Source: J005 sp964613235
GTDB lineage: Bacteria > Pseudomonadota > Zetaproteobacteria > Mariprofundales > Mariprofundaceae
Assembly: GCA_964613235.1 (NCBI GenBank)
Contig: CAZTGM010000047.1
Location: forward strand, 1-14,339
Length of the DNA: 14,339 nucleotides
Direction of reading: 5' to 3'
A program made the position numbers and the translations under genes. The notes beneath the pieces were generated by a model that saw nothing but the letters and a program-made list of their open reading frames with translations, made no database searches and was not told the origin of the DNA. Shown here in pieces: positions 1 through 7,442 of the stretch; positions within the stretch are counted from its first letter, which is position 1, and each line of letters begins with the position of its first letter.

Positions 1-13
1 TAAGTCCGGGCAA

Positions 14-1564
14 TCAGTGACGGAAATGGCGGATGCCGGTGAAGATCATTGCCAGGCCGTGTTCGTTGGCTGCGGCAATGACTTCCTCGTCGCGGATTGA
101 GCCGCCCGGTTGAATGACGGCCGTAGCTCCTGCATCGGCCAAGGCATCCACGCCGTCGCGGAACGGGAAGAAGGCATCGGAAGCGACGGCCGATCCCTTG
201 ATCGCCTCGCCGCCGTGTTCGGCGGCAATGCGTGTCGAGTTGACCCGGTTCATCTGCCCTGCTCCAACACCGAGCGTGACGCCACTTTTGGCGAATACGA
301 TGGCATTGGATTTGACATGCTTGGCCACGGTCCAGGCAAACAGCATGTCGTTCCATTCGGCTTCCGTCGGTGCGCGTTCGGTGACCACCTTGCATGAAGC
401 GCGATCGAGCATGTGTGCATCGCGTTCCTGTACCAGCAGGCCGCCGTTAACGCGCTTGAATTCCAGCCCGCTGCTGACGGGCTCAACGCCCGGCGCCAGC
501 AGTAGACGCAGATTCTTTTTCGCCGAAAGAATTTTGCGTGCCGCATCCTCGAAACCCGGTGCGATGATGACCTCCATGAACGTCTCGGCGATTAGCTTCG
601 CCGTTGCAGCTGTCAGGGGCCGGTTGAAGGCGGCAATGCCACCGAAGGCCGATACCGAATCGGCCGCGCGGGCCCGTTCGTAGGTTTCGGCCTGACCAGC
701 GCCTGTGGCTACGCCGCACGGATTGGCGTGCTTGACGATGACCACGGCCGGTGCTTCAAAATCGCGCACCAGCGCAAAGGCCGCATCGGCATCGGCAATA
801 TTGTTATAGGACAGTGCCTTGCCCTGCAGTACCTGGCAATCGGCCAGCGAGATGCCTTCATCCTCCGGATCGGCATAGAAGGCACCGGCCTGATGCGGGT
901 TCTCGCCGTAACGCAGTACATCGGCCGTTTTGATGAACTGGCGGGTGAAGATGTCCGGGAATGCGCGCTTGCTGCCGTCGGCATTGAGCGCCGAGAAATG
1001 GTTGGCGATGGCGCCGTCGTAGGCGGCCGTATGCGCGAACGCCTTGACAGCCAGCGCCCGGCGCTTGCCTTCATCCAGGGTGTCGTTATCGATGGCATCG
1101 AGTACCATCGTGTAATCGGCCGGATCGACGACGATGGTGACAAAACGGTGATTTTTGGCCGAGGCGCGGACCATGCACGGCCCACCGATGTCGATGTTCT
1201 CGATCGCATCATCAATCGTACAGCCTTCTTTGGCGACGGCTTCGCGGAATGGATAGAGATTCACGCAAACCAGATCGATCTGCTCGATGCCATGCTCGCG
1301 CATGGCTGCCAGATCCGCCTCGTTGTCGCGGCGGGCCAGAATGCCGCCGTGTACTTTCGGATTTAGCGTTTTCACGCGTCCGTCCATCATTTCCGGGAAA
1401 CCGGTATAATCGGAGACATCGCGCACCGGGATGCCCGCTTCACGCAACAGGTGTGCCGTGCCGCCGGTGGAAAGAATATCGACGCCGCGATCGGCCAGGG
1501 CTTTGGCAAATTCGCTGACGCCGGTTTTGTCTGAAACACTGATCAGTGCGCGCTGAATATTCAT
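14..1564 (-). CDS. purH: Bifunctional AICAR formyltransferase / IMP cyclohydrolase
   Basis: Catalyses the last two steps of de novo IMP synthesis in the cytoplasm: formylation of AICAR with 10-formyl-tetrahydrofolate, then ring closure. The protein is 516 residues, close to the usual 510-530. The N-terminal MGS-like cyclohydrolase domain shows STGGTAHLLREAG (about 32-44) and GRVKTLNPKVHGG (about 62-74). The transformylase domain shows LRYGENPHQ (217-225), QGKALSYNN (247-255) and the catalytic Lys-His in VKHANPCG (K278, H279). The open frame extends 59 codons further upstream, but that extension runs through the divergent intergenic region and has no family resemblance. There are tandem ATGs at 1567 and 1564. 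I chose the second because the AGGCGG ribosome binding site then lies 6 bases away and the product begins MNIQRALISV. It is divergent from the M16 gene. The gene usually found next, purD, would lie beyond the window edge. Identification is very secure. Confidence 0.97.
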   Translation of the reverse strand: MNIQRALISVSDKTGVSEFAKALADRGVDILSTGGTAHLLREAGIPVRDVSDYTGFPEMMDGRVKTLNPKVHGGILARRDNEADLAAMREHGIEQIDLVCVNLYPFREAVAKEGCTIDDAIENIDIGGPCMVRASAKNHRFVTIVVDPADYTMVLDAIDNDTLDEGKRRALAVKAFAHTAAYDGAIANHFSALNADGSKRAFPDIFTRQFIKTADVLRYGENPHQAGAFYADPEDEGISLADCQVLQGKALSYNNIADADAAFALVRDFEAPAVVIVKHANPCGVATGAGQAETYERARAADSVSAFGGIAAFNRPLTAATAKLIAETFMEVIIAPGFEDAARKILSAKKNLRLLLAPGVEPVSSGLEFKRVNGGLLVQERDAHMLDRASCKVVTERAPTEAEWNDMLFAWTVAKHVKSNAIVFAKSGVTLGVGAGQMNRVNSTRIAAEHGGEAIKGSAVASDAFFPFRDGVDALADAGATAVIQPGGSIRDEEVIAAANEHGLAMIFTGIRHFRH

Positions 1565-1569
1565 CATGG

Positions 1570-1604
1570 TCCGCCTGTTCTTGCAATTTGATTGGAGAGG
1601 CGGA
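1570..1604 (-). promoter_or_regulatory. Possible stem masking the purH ribosome binding site
   Basis: On the minus strand, the purH Shine-Dalgarno-like AGGCGGA (1576 down to 1570) is a perfect 7-base complement of TCCGCCT (1604 down to 1598), separated by 21 bases. In the purH mRNA this could fold into a stem covering the ribosome binding site just before the tandem ATGs. The pairing is seen directly. A regulatory role is inference, since a 7-bp stem with a long loop can arise by chance in GC-rich sequence. No convincing sigma-70 promoter was found in this 89-base divergent gap for either gene. Confidence 0.3.
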
Positions 1605-1644
1605 ACGCTACGCATCCCCTGAATCAACGCAAGAAGACAGGACT

Positions 1645-1649
1645 GGAGG
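1645..1649 (+). promoter_or_regulatory. Ribosome binding site fixing the first M16 start
   Basis: GGAGG lies 4 bases before the ATG at 1654. This selects the start that gives a signal peptide, rather than the alternative start at 1546, which lies inside purH on the other strand. Confidence 0.75.
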
Positions 1650-1653
1650 TTCG

Positions 1654-2982
1654 ATGCGCAGATATCACATATGGATATGGCTTGCATGTATGATGACAGC
1701 ATCGTCTGTTGCCCAGGCATCAGATTTGCAGCAGGCAACATTCAAAAATGGCGTTAAACTGGTTGTGGAAGAGGACCATTCGGCGCCTGTGGCCATGGTG
1801 CAGATCTGGCTGAAAGTCGGTGGTCGCGATGAGGTGCCGGGCAAAACGGGGCTGGCGCATGTCTTCGAGCATATGATGTTCAAGGGCTCGAAGAAACTTG
1901 CTCCGGGCGAATTCTCCAAACGCATTGCGGCCATGGGCGGCAATGATAATGCGTTTACCAGTCATGATTTTACGGCCTATTTCGAAACAGTGCCGGCAGC
2001 TCGTGTCGATGAGGTGCTGGGCATGGAGGCCGAGCGTTTCGCCAGGCTGAGGCTGAGCGACAATGAGTTCCAGAAAGAAATTCGCGTGATTATGGAAGAG
2101 CGACGCATGCGCACCGAGGATGATCCGAACAGTCATATGTTTGAGGAATTGTCGGCCGCCGCCCTGCGTCTGCATCCCTATCGCAATCCGGTGATTGGCT
2201 GGATGCAGGATTTGCAGCGTTTGACGATCGGGGATGTGCGCGCTTTCTATCGGCAGCACTACGTGCCCGGCAACGTGATCGTCGTCGTGGTCGGTGATGT
2301 GGATTTTGCGCATGTAAAAACAGTGGTTCGGCGTACATTCGGCCGCATCAGGGCACGAGCGGTGCCGGCGCGTTTCAATCCGGTGGAGCCTGAACCGCTG
2401 GGTTCCAAACGGGTGGAAGTGCATTTGCCGGCGCAATTGCCGATGTTGGCCATGACCATGCCGGTGCCGGTATGGCAGCCGGGCAAAAACGATTCCGAGG
2501 TCGCGGCATTAGCCGTTGCCACACAGATTCTGGCCGGCGGTTATGCCGCACGCATGCAGAAGGAACTGGTCGATGAACAGCGCCTGGCGTTTTCAGCGGC
2601 TGCCGGTTACGACCCGTTCAGCATGGGTATCGATCTGTGGTTTGCCTATGGCATGCTCGGCCCGAAGCAGAAGCCCGAGGCTTTTGAACAGGGTTTCTGG
2701 CGCCTGATTCGGGATATGGCAAAGACGTCGGTGGATCAGGCAACGCTGGCCGCTGCCAAGCGCAATATGATTGCCAGCGAGGTATTTGCACAGGATTCGC
2801 TGTATCTGCGTGCCAAGGAAATCGGACGCATGGAAGTCGTTGGCATTGGTGCGGCACATCGCGATGACTGGCTGGCGGCAATTCGTCAGGTCACGGCTAA
2901 GGACGTTCAGCAGGTCGTGGCACGCTGGCTGAAGCCTGCGCGCGCGACAACCGGCATTCTGATTCCGGAGGTGAAGCCATGA
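1654..2982 (+). CDS. Secreted M16 family zinc metallopeptidase, catalytic partner
   Basis: Insulinase/pitrilysin-family (M16) protease of 442 residues, probably periplasmic. The N-terminus has a signal peptide with a hydrophobic core (IWIWLACMM) and a likely AQA cleavage site after residue 22. The inverted zinc motif HVFEH is at 69-73 (zinc ligands H69 and H73, catalytic E72). The downstream glutamate expected about 76 residues later is present in IMEERRMRTEDDP (E148/E149). The C-terminal half is M16-like (around LAGGYAARMQKEL), but its Arg/Tyr substrate pair is degenerate (EQRLAFSA). The stop codon overlaps the start of the next gene (ATGA), and that gene encodes a second M16 protein with the complementary features. 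This is the arrangement of known heterodimeric M16B peptidases. The natural substrate cannot be read from the sequence. Confidence 0.93.
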   Translation: MRRYHIWIWLACMMTASSVAQASDLQQATFKNGVKLVVEEDHSAPVAMVQIWLKVGGRDEVPGKTGLAHVFEHMMFKGSKKLAPGEFSKRIAAMGGNDNAFTSHDFTAYFETVPAARVDEVLGMEAERFARLRLSDNEFQKEIRVIMEERRMRTEDDPNSHMFEELSAAALRLHPYRNPVIGWMQDLQRLTIGDVRAFYRQHYVPGNVIVVVVGDVDFAHVKTVVRRTFGRIRARAVPARFNPVEPEPLGSKRVEVHLPAQLPMLAMTMPVPVWQPGKNDSEVAALAVATQILAGGYAARMQKELVDEQRLAFSAAAGYDPFSMGIDLWFAYGMLGPKQKPEAFEQGFWRLIRDMAKTSVDQATLAAAKRNMIASEVFAQDSLYLRAKEIGRMEVVGIGAAHRDDWLAAIRQVTAKDVQQVVARWLKPARATTGILIPEVKP

Positions 2983-4283
2983 AGCGGTTGTCAATATTGC
3001 TGGGTCTGTTGCTGATCAGTCATACAGCCTGGGCCGTGCCGCCCATTCAGGAAGCCAGGCTGGACAATGGGTTGCGTGTCTTGCTCATGGAGGCGCATCA
3101 GGTGCCGATGGTGGCCATGCAACTGAACGTTGTTGCCGGCAGCCGTTTCGATCCGGAAGGACGGGAAGGTACGGCCATGATGCTGGCTTCGATGCTTACC
3201 GATCATACGGCCAAACATACGCATGAGGCATGGAACCGCCTGCTGGACCAGGATGCCATCAAGCTGGGCAGTGATGTCGATGTGGATCGTTTAAGTCTGT
3301 CACTGACCGTTCTGCGCGAAGCACTGGAGTCGGGGCTGGATGCGTTTGCCGAGGCATTACTCCAGCCTGGCTGGAGTCGAAAGCGTTTTGCCAGCCTGCA
3401 ACAGGATGTCATTGCCGCTGCTCGCAAGGCGAAGGAAGAGCCTGGTGTTGTGGCCAGCGAGGCCAGCCGGGCGTTGTTGTTTGGTACGCATCCTTACGGC
3501 CATCGTGCCGAGGGCACACCGGCATCCCTGAAGCAGGTGGGCCTGAAGGATTTGCAACGCTTGTATCGCCGGCAGGTCAAACCGGCCGGTGCGGTATTGG
3601 CGGTCAGCGGTGATATTACGATGCAGGAATTGCTGGCTTTGCTTAAGCCTCGTCTGGGTGCATGGCAAGGTACGCCTGAGAAGGCATTGTACGCCATTGA
3701 ATCGCCTGCCACCGTTAAGGGGCAGCGCAAGGATGTGGCGATGCACACGACACAAACGCTGGTACAACTGGTGCGGCTGGGACCGGCACGCAATGCACAG
3801 GACTTTTTTCCGACTTTCGTGCTCAATCATATGCTGGGCGGAGGCGGGTTCGGCTCGAAGCTCATGGAAGAAGTGCGTGAAAAACGCGGACTGGTTTATG
3901 GCGTCTATTCGTATTTTGCGCCGCTGGCGACACATGGCCCGTTTGTGATTACCCTGCAGACTCGTGCGGATCAGGCCGATGAAGCCAGCCGGGTCGTACG
4001 GCAAACGATGCAGGCCATGGCCGAGGGGCATATCAGCCGCAAGGACCTCAAGGCGACCAGGGCCAATCTGGTCGGCAGTTTTGCCCAGCGCATGGATTCC
4101 AACCGCGAGCGTGTCGGCCTGATGTCGATGATCGGCCTCTATGATTTGCCGCTGGATTATTTGCAGCAATGGACCGGGAGCGTACAGGCCGTAAGCCTGC
4201 AGGACATTAAAAAGGAAGCTGCCCGCTGGCTGACGCCCGAATCCTGGAACGAGGTGCGCGTCGGTCCGGCCGGCAATCAATAA
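2979..4283 (+). CDS. Secreted M16 family peptidase-like protein, non-catalytic partner
   Basis: M16-fold protein of 434 residues with a signal peptide (hydrophobic ILLGLLLISHTAWA, probable AWA cleavage after residue 19). The position that should carry HXXEH reads REGTAMMLASML (about 62-73), so the zinc site is absent. The C-terminal half keeps the hallmark LGGGGFGSKLMEEVREKRGLVYGVYS in segments: GGGGFGSKL at 287-295 and REKRGLVYGVY at 300-310. R303 and Y307 are the likely substrate-binding pair. Its start overlaps the stop of the first M16 gene by 4 bases, which implies coupled translation and matched amounts. In known paired M16B systems one subunit supplies zinc and the other the Arg/Tyr pair, and this pair fits that scheme. 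It might also have a chaperone-like role. Confidence 0.92.
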   Translation: MKRLSILLGLLLISHTAWAVPPIQEARLDNGLRVLLMEAHQVPMVAMQLNVVAGSRFDPEGREGTAMMLASMLTDHTAKHTHEAWNRLLDQDAIKLGSDVDVDRLSLSLTVLREALESGLDAFAEALLQPGWSRKRFASLQQDVIAAARKAKEEPGVVASEASRALLFGTHPYGHRAEGTPASLKQVGLKDLQRLYRRQVKPAGAVLAVSGDITMQELLALLKPRLGAWQGTPEKALYAIESPATVKGQRKDVAMHTTQTLVQLVRLGPARNAQDFFPTFVLNHMLGGGGFGSKLMEEVREKRGLVYGVYSYFAPLATHGPFVITLQTRADQADEASRVVRQTMQAMAEGHISRKDLKATRANLVGSFAQRMDSNRERVGLMSMIGLYDLPLDYLQQWTGSVQAVSLQDIKKEAARWLTPESWNEVRVGPAGNQ

Positions 4284-4288
4284 GCAGC

Positions 4289-4822
4289 ATGCGTATTACG
4301 GCCGGCACGATGCGGGGGCGGGTCATGCATGTCCCCCCCCTGCCCGGCCTGCGGCCGACGCCGGCCAAGGTGCGTCAGGCACTGTTCAATATCCTTGGTG
4401 ATATTTCCGGTGCATCGATGCTGGATCTGTATGCCGGCTCCGGCCTGATGGCACTGGAAGCCATCTCGCGCGGTACCGGCAAGGTATTGTCCGTGGAGAT
4501 GAACCGGCGTGCTATACAGCACATGCGCGGCATTCGTGCCGACTGGCAACTGGATGATGCCTGGCAGATTTTCGCCGGCAAGGTGGATCATGCATTGGAA
4601 ACCCTGAGCAGAACGCATTTCGATCTGATTTTTGCCGACCCGCCCTATGATCAGGGACTGGCTGAACGATTGCCGACACAACTGGATGCACATGGCGTTG
4701 GTTGTACGCAATTGGTCGTTGAAGAATCCAGCCGCGTGCAACCTGCCTGGCCTGCCGGCTGGCAATGCACGCAATCACGTCGTTATGGCGACACGACGCT
4801 GCATTTTTTACAACCTGCATAG
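4289..4822 (+). CDS. rsmD: 16S rRNA (guanine966-N2)-methyltransferase RsmD
   Basis: SAM-dependent methyltransferase that modifies G966 of 16S rRNA during 30S assembly. The protein is 177 residues (the family is usually 180-200). It opens with the typical MRITAGTMRGR, then GLRPTPAKVRQALFNIL (20-36), the SAM-binding loop DLYAGSG (46-52), an acidic ribose contact in VLSVE (66-70), and the catalytic DPPY (117-120). It starts 5 bases after the second M16 stop. No strong Shine-Dalgarno is visible, so it is probably translated by coupling. A run of eight C residues (4333-4340) lies near the start (codons 15-18) and is in frame as it stands. The order M16-M16-rsmD-coaD is common in proteobacteria. 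Confidence 0.95.
   Translation: MRITAGTMRGRVMHVPPLPGLRPTPAKVRQALFNILGDISGASMLDLYAGSGLMALEAISRGTGKVLSVEMNRRAIQHMRGIRADWQLDDAWQIFAGKVDHALETLSRTHFDLIFADPPYDQGLAERLPTQLDAHGVGCTQLVVEESSRVQPAWPAGWQCTQSRRYGDTTLHFLQPA
4333..4340 (+). repeat. C8 homopolymer inside rsmD
   Basis: Eight consecutive C bases encode part of Val-Pro-Pro-Leu. The reading frame is intact on both sides, because RGR before it and GLRPTP after it are family-consistent in the same frame. It is the longest single-base run noticed in the window and a possible slippage or sequencing-error site. Confidence 0.9.
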
Positions 4823-4890
4823 GCCTCTGCTGGACGCACGCCAACAGCATGCGCTAAGCTGGCCGTTATTCACTGATATTGGGAGTACAC

Positions 4891-5370
4891 ATGCCGAGAA
4901 TCGCCATTTATCCGGGAACATTCGACCCCATTTCGCTGGGCCATGTTGATGTCGTACTTCGTGGACTGAAACTTGTGGATCGCATCGTCATCGGCGTAGC
5001 CGAGAATATCGGCAAGGGGCCGATGTTCGATCTGCAGACACGGCTGGATATGGTGCGCGAGGTGTTCGCCGATGAGGCCCGCGTGGAGGCCGTGGCCTTT
5101 ACGGGCCTGCTCGTGGATCTCGCGCATCAGCATGATGCCGAGGCCATTCTGCGCGGGCTGCGCGCAGCTTCGGATTTCGAATATGAATTTCAGATGGCAA
5201 CGATGAATCGGCGACTGGATGAATCGATCGAAACGGTGTTCGTCATGGCGCGTGAGGATTACACGTTTGTATCTTCCCGTTTTATTCGTGAAATCGCCAG
5301 CATGGGCGGTGATGTATCCTCGCTGGTGCCGCCTGCCGTATTATCCCGTTTGCCGAATCAGCAGGCATAA
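4891..5370 (+). CDS. coaD: Phosphopantetheine adenylyltransferase
   Basis: Fourth step of coenzyme A synthesis: transfers AMP from ATP to 4'-phosphopantetheine to give dephospho-CoA. The protein is 159 residues, a typical length for the family. The nucleotidyltransferase motif is clear: YPGTFDPISLGHVD (7-20) with T10 and H18. Also present are LRGLRAASDFEYEFQMA (87-103), NRRLD (106-110) and the C-terminal SSRFIREIA (128-136). The frame can be extended to a TTG at 4879, but GGGAG at 4881-4885 sits 5 bases before the ATG at 4891, and the product then starts at the usual position. A gap of 68 bases separates it from rsmD. It converges on prmA with only 5 bases between the stops and no terminator. 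Confidence 0.97.
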   Translation: MPRIAIYPGTFDPISLGHVDVVLRGLKLVDRIVIGVAENIGKGPMFDLQTRLDMVREVFADEARVEAVAFTGLLVDLAHQHDAEAILRGLRAASDFEYEFQMATMNRRLDESIETVFVMAREDYTFVSSRFIREIASMGGDVSSLVPPAVLSRLPNQQA

Positions 5371-5375
5371 AAGTT

Positions 5376-6218
5376 TCATGGCCGCCGCATGATCAGGGCT
5401 GCCCATTCATCTTCCGTATATCGTTCGTGCAGGATCAGTCCCTGCTGTTCGTAGGCTTGCTGTACGCCCTCTATCTGTTCGATCAACAGGCCGGAGAGTA
5501 CCAGCATGCGTTTCGTGCATGCCGCCAGTGCCGGCGCCATATCGATTAACGGGCTGGCAAGGATATTGGCAATCACCAGATCGAATGTTTCGGATGGAGG
5601 TGTATCAGCCCACTGCACATCCAGTTGCACGCCATTTATGTTCGCATTGGTACGACAGGCTGCGACCGACTCCTCGGCCAGGTCGATGGCCAGTGCGGTT
5701 TTGGCGCCCAGTTTCAGCGCGGCGATGGCCAGAATGCCGGAGCCTGCGCCCATATCGAGCAGGGAGTCGATCGTCTGTGTGCGACAGATTTGTTCGATGG
5801 CCTGCAGGCAGAGGCGAGTGGTCGGATGCGTTCCGGTGCCGAAGGCCATGCCCGGATCGAGGACAATATCGATTTTATCGGCCGGTGCGGGTTCGCAGAA
5901 CGAAGGTCGCACCCACAGCGCATCGCCAATGGCCATGGCCTGCCAGTCCTTCTGCCATGCTGTGGCCCAGTCGGTTTCTTCCAGTTCATGGATGCGGCAG
6001 GCTGCTTCATCGATACCGGCGCGTCGCAGCGATTCGAGCAGCAGTGCGGGCGAATGCGTATCGGCATCGAACCAGGCCAGATGTGTTTCCTCGCCGCTGT
6101 CGGCATTGGTTTCACTGGCTTTCGCCGCGGCAGGCACGGCTTCACACCATGTATTAAAGGCTTCGCCATCCATGGCTGATGCGTGAATTCGCACTTCCAG
6201 ATATTTTGATGCTTGCAT
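5376..6218 (-). CDS. prmA: Ribosomal protein L11 methyltransferase
   Basis: SAM-dependent enzyme that methylates ribosomal protein L11. The protein is 280 residues, slightly shorter than the common 290-295. It has an N-terminal L11-recognition domain, the linker motif DWATAWQKDW (83-92), the diagnostic LDPGMAFGTGTHPTT (120-134), the SAM-binding DMGAGSGILAIAALKLGA (155-172), and IANILA (216-221) in place of the NPPY-type motif. The start is supported by GGGAG, 7 bases before the ATG. Its neighbours on both sides are on the plus strand: coaD converges with it and the reductase gene diverges from it. It is not beside dusB-fis-purH, where it is often found in Gammaproteobacteria, although purH lies 3.8 kb away on the same strand. 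Confidence 0.97.
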   Translation of the reverse strand: MQASKYLEVRIHASAMDGEAFNTWCEAVPAAAKASETNADSGEETHLAWFDADTHSPALLLESLRRAGIDEAACRIHELEETDWATAWQKDWQAMAIGDALWVRPSFCEPAPADKIDIVLDPGMAFGTGTHPTTRLCLQAIEQICRTQTIDSLLDMGAGSGILAIAALKLGAKTALAIDLAEESVAACRTNANINGVQLDVQWADTPPSETFDLVIANILASPLIDMAPALAACTKRMLVLSGLLIEQIEGVQQAYEQQGLILHERYTEDEWAALIMRRP

Positions 6219-6241
6219 CTTGTTACTCCCTTCGCTGCAAT

Positions 6242-6260
6242 AACCGCCCTGCGGGAGGTT
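6242..6260 (+). promoter_or_regulatory. Imperfect hairpin containing the reductase ribosome binding site
   Basis: AACCGCCC (6242-6249) pairs with GGGAGGTT (6253-6260) through 7 of 8 pairs (one G/A mismatch) around a 3-base TGC loop. The right arm is the Shine-Dalgarno GGGAGG of the downstream GTG start at 6266, 7 bases away. If transcribed whole, the stem would hide the ribosome binding site. As DNA it could equally be an operator in the 47-base divergent gap with prmA. A weak -10-like TGCAAT (6236-6241), 17 bases after TTGCAT (6213-6218), is too poor to call a promoter. If used, it would start transcription inside the left arm. Confidence 0.35.
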
Positions 6261-6265
6261 AGCCA

Positions 6266-6985
6266 GTGCCCAAGTCTTCTATATATCGCATGCGTGTTAA
6301 AGAGAATGTACGCATGACCGATCCCTCATGTGACGATGTCGTTGTTCGCCTGACGCTGACGCCTGTGCGTAACGAGTCCGTGCGCCCCTTCAAGGCAGGT
6401 CAGTATGTGCGCATCGGCGTGCCGGGCGTGGATCAGCCGGCACCCGGTTATTTCGCCATTGCCAGCGAACCGCATGAACCACGCAGCTATGATTTTTTCG
6501 TCAAATGCGCTGGCCCCTTGTCACGCTATCTGTGTGATCTGCAGCCGGGCAACGAACTGGAGGTCGACGGGCCGATGGGCAAGGCTTTCGACTTGGAGCC
6601 GTACCACGGTTTCGATGTTTATCTGATCGGCGTAGGCACTGGCATCGCTCCGTTGCGCAGCGTATGGCATCATATTATCCGCCACCGGGCCGATTACGGC
6701 AAGGTGGCCATTTATGCCGGCTTTCTGACGCCTCTGCACCGTCTGTTGACCGATGAACTGGAAATGCTATCCGAGCATCATATTGACGTGCATGTCACTG
6801 TCGAGTCCGGGCAGGATAGCTGGGATGGGCCGATTGGCTATGTGCAGCATGCGCTGGCGGCGGATCGGCCGGATGGTCATCATGCCGTGGCCTGTCTGGC
6901 CGGTATGAGCGCAATGGTGGACGCCTGTACGCAAACGCTGCAGAATCTCGGCTTTGATGACAGTCGCATTCTGCTCAATTACTAA
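6266..6985 (+). CDS. Stand-alone FAD/NAD(P)-binding oxidoreductase, ferredoxin-reductase fold
   Basis: 239-residue flavin reductase of the ferredoxin-NADP reductase superfamily, with a GTG start. The N-terminal FAD beta-barrel contains FKAGQYVRIGVPG (42-54), a PGYFAIAS segment (60-67) where RxYS is usual, and a phosphate-binding-like VDGPMGKAF (100-108). The NAD(P) domain has LIGVGTGIAPLRSVW (120-134) and CLAGMSAMVDAC (210-221). It ends in tyrosine, as many plant-type reductases do. No cysteine cluster for an iron-sulfur centre is visible, so electrons probably pass to or from a separate partner. A strong GGGAGG 7 bases upstream supports the GTG over internal ATGs at residues 9 and 17. It lies 4 bases before ruvX and heads the pyr cluster. 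The exact substrate is unknown. Confidence 0.85.
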   Translation: MPKSSIYRMRVKENVRMTDPSCDDVVVRLTLTPVRNESVRPFKAGQYVRIGVPGVDQPAPGYFAIASEPHEPRSYDFFVKCAGPLSRYLCDLQPGNELEVDGPMGKAFDLEPYHGFDVYLIGVGTGIAPLRSVWHHIIRHRADYGKVAIYAGFLTPLHRLLTDELEMLSEHHIDVHVTVESGQDSWDGPIGYVQHALAADRPDGHHAVACLAGMSAMVDACTQTLQNLGFDDSRILLNY

Positions 6986-6989
6986 TCCC

Positions 6990-7442
6990 GTGTCTGATCA
7001 GGCACCCTCCCCCTGTTGCGAACTTCCATTGCTGGCCCTTGATATCGGCACCAAACGTATTGGTGTAGCCGTGTCTGATCGGTTGGGCATCAGCGCGCGC
7101 GGCATTACTTGTTTGCATCGGCGGGATCAGGGCTGGCCTGCACAATTGCAAAAGATTATCGATGAATATGGCATTCGTGCCATTGTCGCTGGCCTGCCGA
7201 AAAACATGGATGGCAGCGAAGGAGTGCAGGCGGAAGATGCCAGGGAGGCGGTGGCCGAACTGCAGCAGCGGGTTGCCCTGCCCGTCGTGTTTCAGGATGA
7301 ACGGCTGACGACCTGGACGGCTAAAGAGCGTTTGTATGCGCAGGGGTTGTCACAGAAAAAGGTGCACGAACGGCTCGACCAGACGGCGGCGGCCATTATT
7401 CTGGAAGACTTTCTGCATGCCCATCCGGAGTTGAAAGCATGA
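6990..7442 (+). CDS. ruvX: RuvX/YqgF, putative pre-16S rRNA nuclease (Holliday junction resolvase fold)
   Basis: RNase H-fold protein of 150 residues, implicated in 5' maturation of 16S rRNA and earlier proposed as a Holliday junction resolvase. The acidic active-site residues are in LALDIGTKRIGVAVSD (D18), QDERLTT (103-104) and LDQTAAAIILEDFL (D130). The conserved GLPKNMDGSEG is at 68-78. I chose the GTG at 6990, 4 bases after the reductase stop; ATGs at 6954 and 6957 would overlap the reductase by about 30 bases. No good Shine-Dalgarno precedes the GTG, so coupling is likely and the start is less certain than the identity. The stop overlaps the pyrR start (ATGA). The ruvX-pyrR-pyrB order is known from Pseudomonas and relatives. 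Confidence 0.93.
   Translation: MSDQAPSPCCELPLLALDIGTKRIGVAVSDRLGISARGITCLHRRDQGWPAQLQKIIDEYGIRAIVAGLPKNMDGSEGVQAEDAREAVAELQQRVALPVVFQDERLTTWTAKERLYAQGLSQKKVHERLDQTAAAIILEDFLHAHPELKA

Noticed and set aside
1..13. Bases beyond the purH stop
   Set aside because: Too short to show whether purD or another gene follows on the minus strand.
1568..1653. Possible PurR operator or promoter between purH and the M16 gene
   Set aside because: ACGCAAG resembles half of a PurR box but there is no palindromic second half, and no -35/-10 pair with acceptable match and spacing was found on either strand.
1565..1741. 59-codon N-terminal extension of purH
   Set aside because: It runs through the divergent intergenic region and the start of the M16 gene, shows no family likeness, and the second of the tandem ATGs has the better-spaced ribosome binding site.
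3357..4280. 307-codon minus-strand frame opposite the second M16 gene
   Set aside because: Same codon-register shadow effect, with no recognisable domain.
4331..4345. Frameshift in rsmD at the C8 tract
   Set aside because: Family-consistent sequence lies in the same frame on both sides, so the gene is intact as given.
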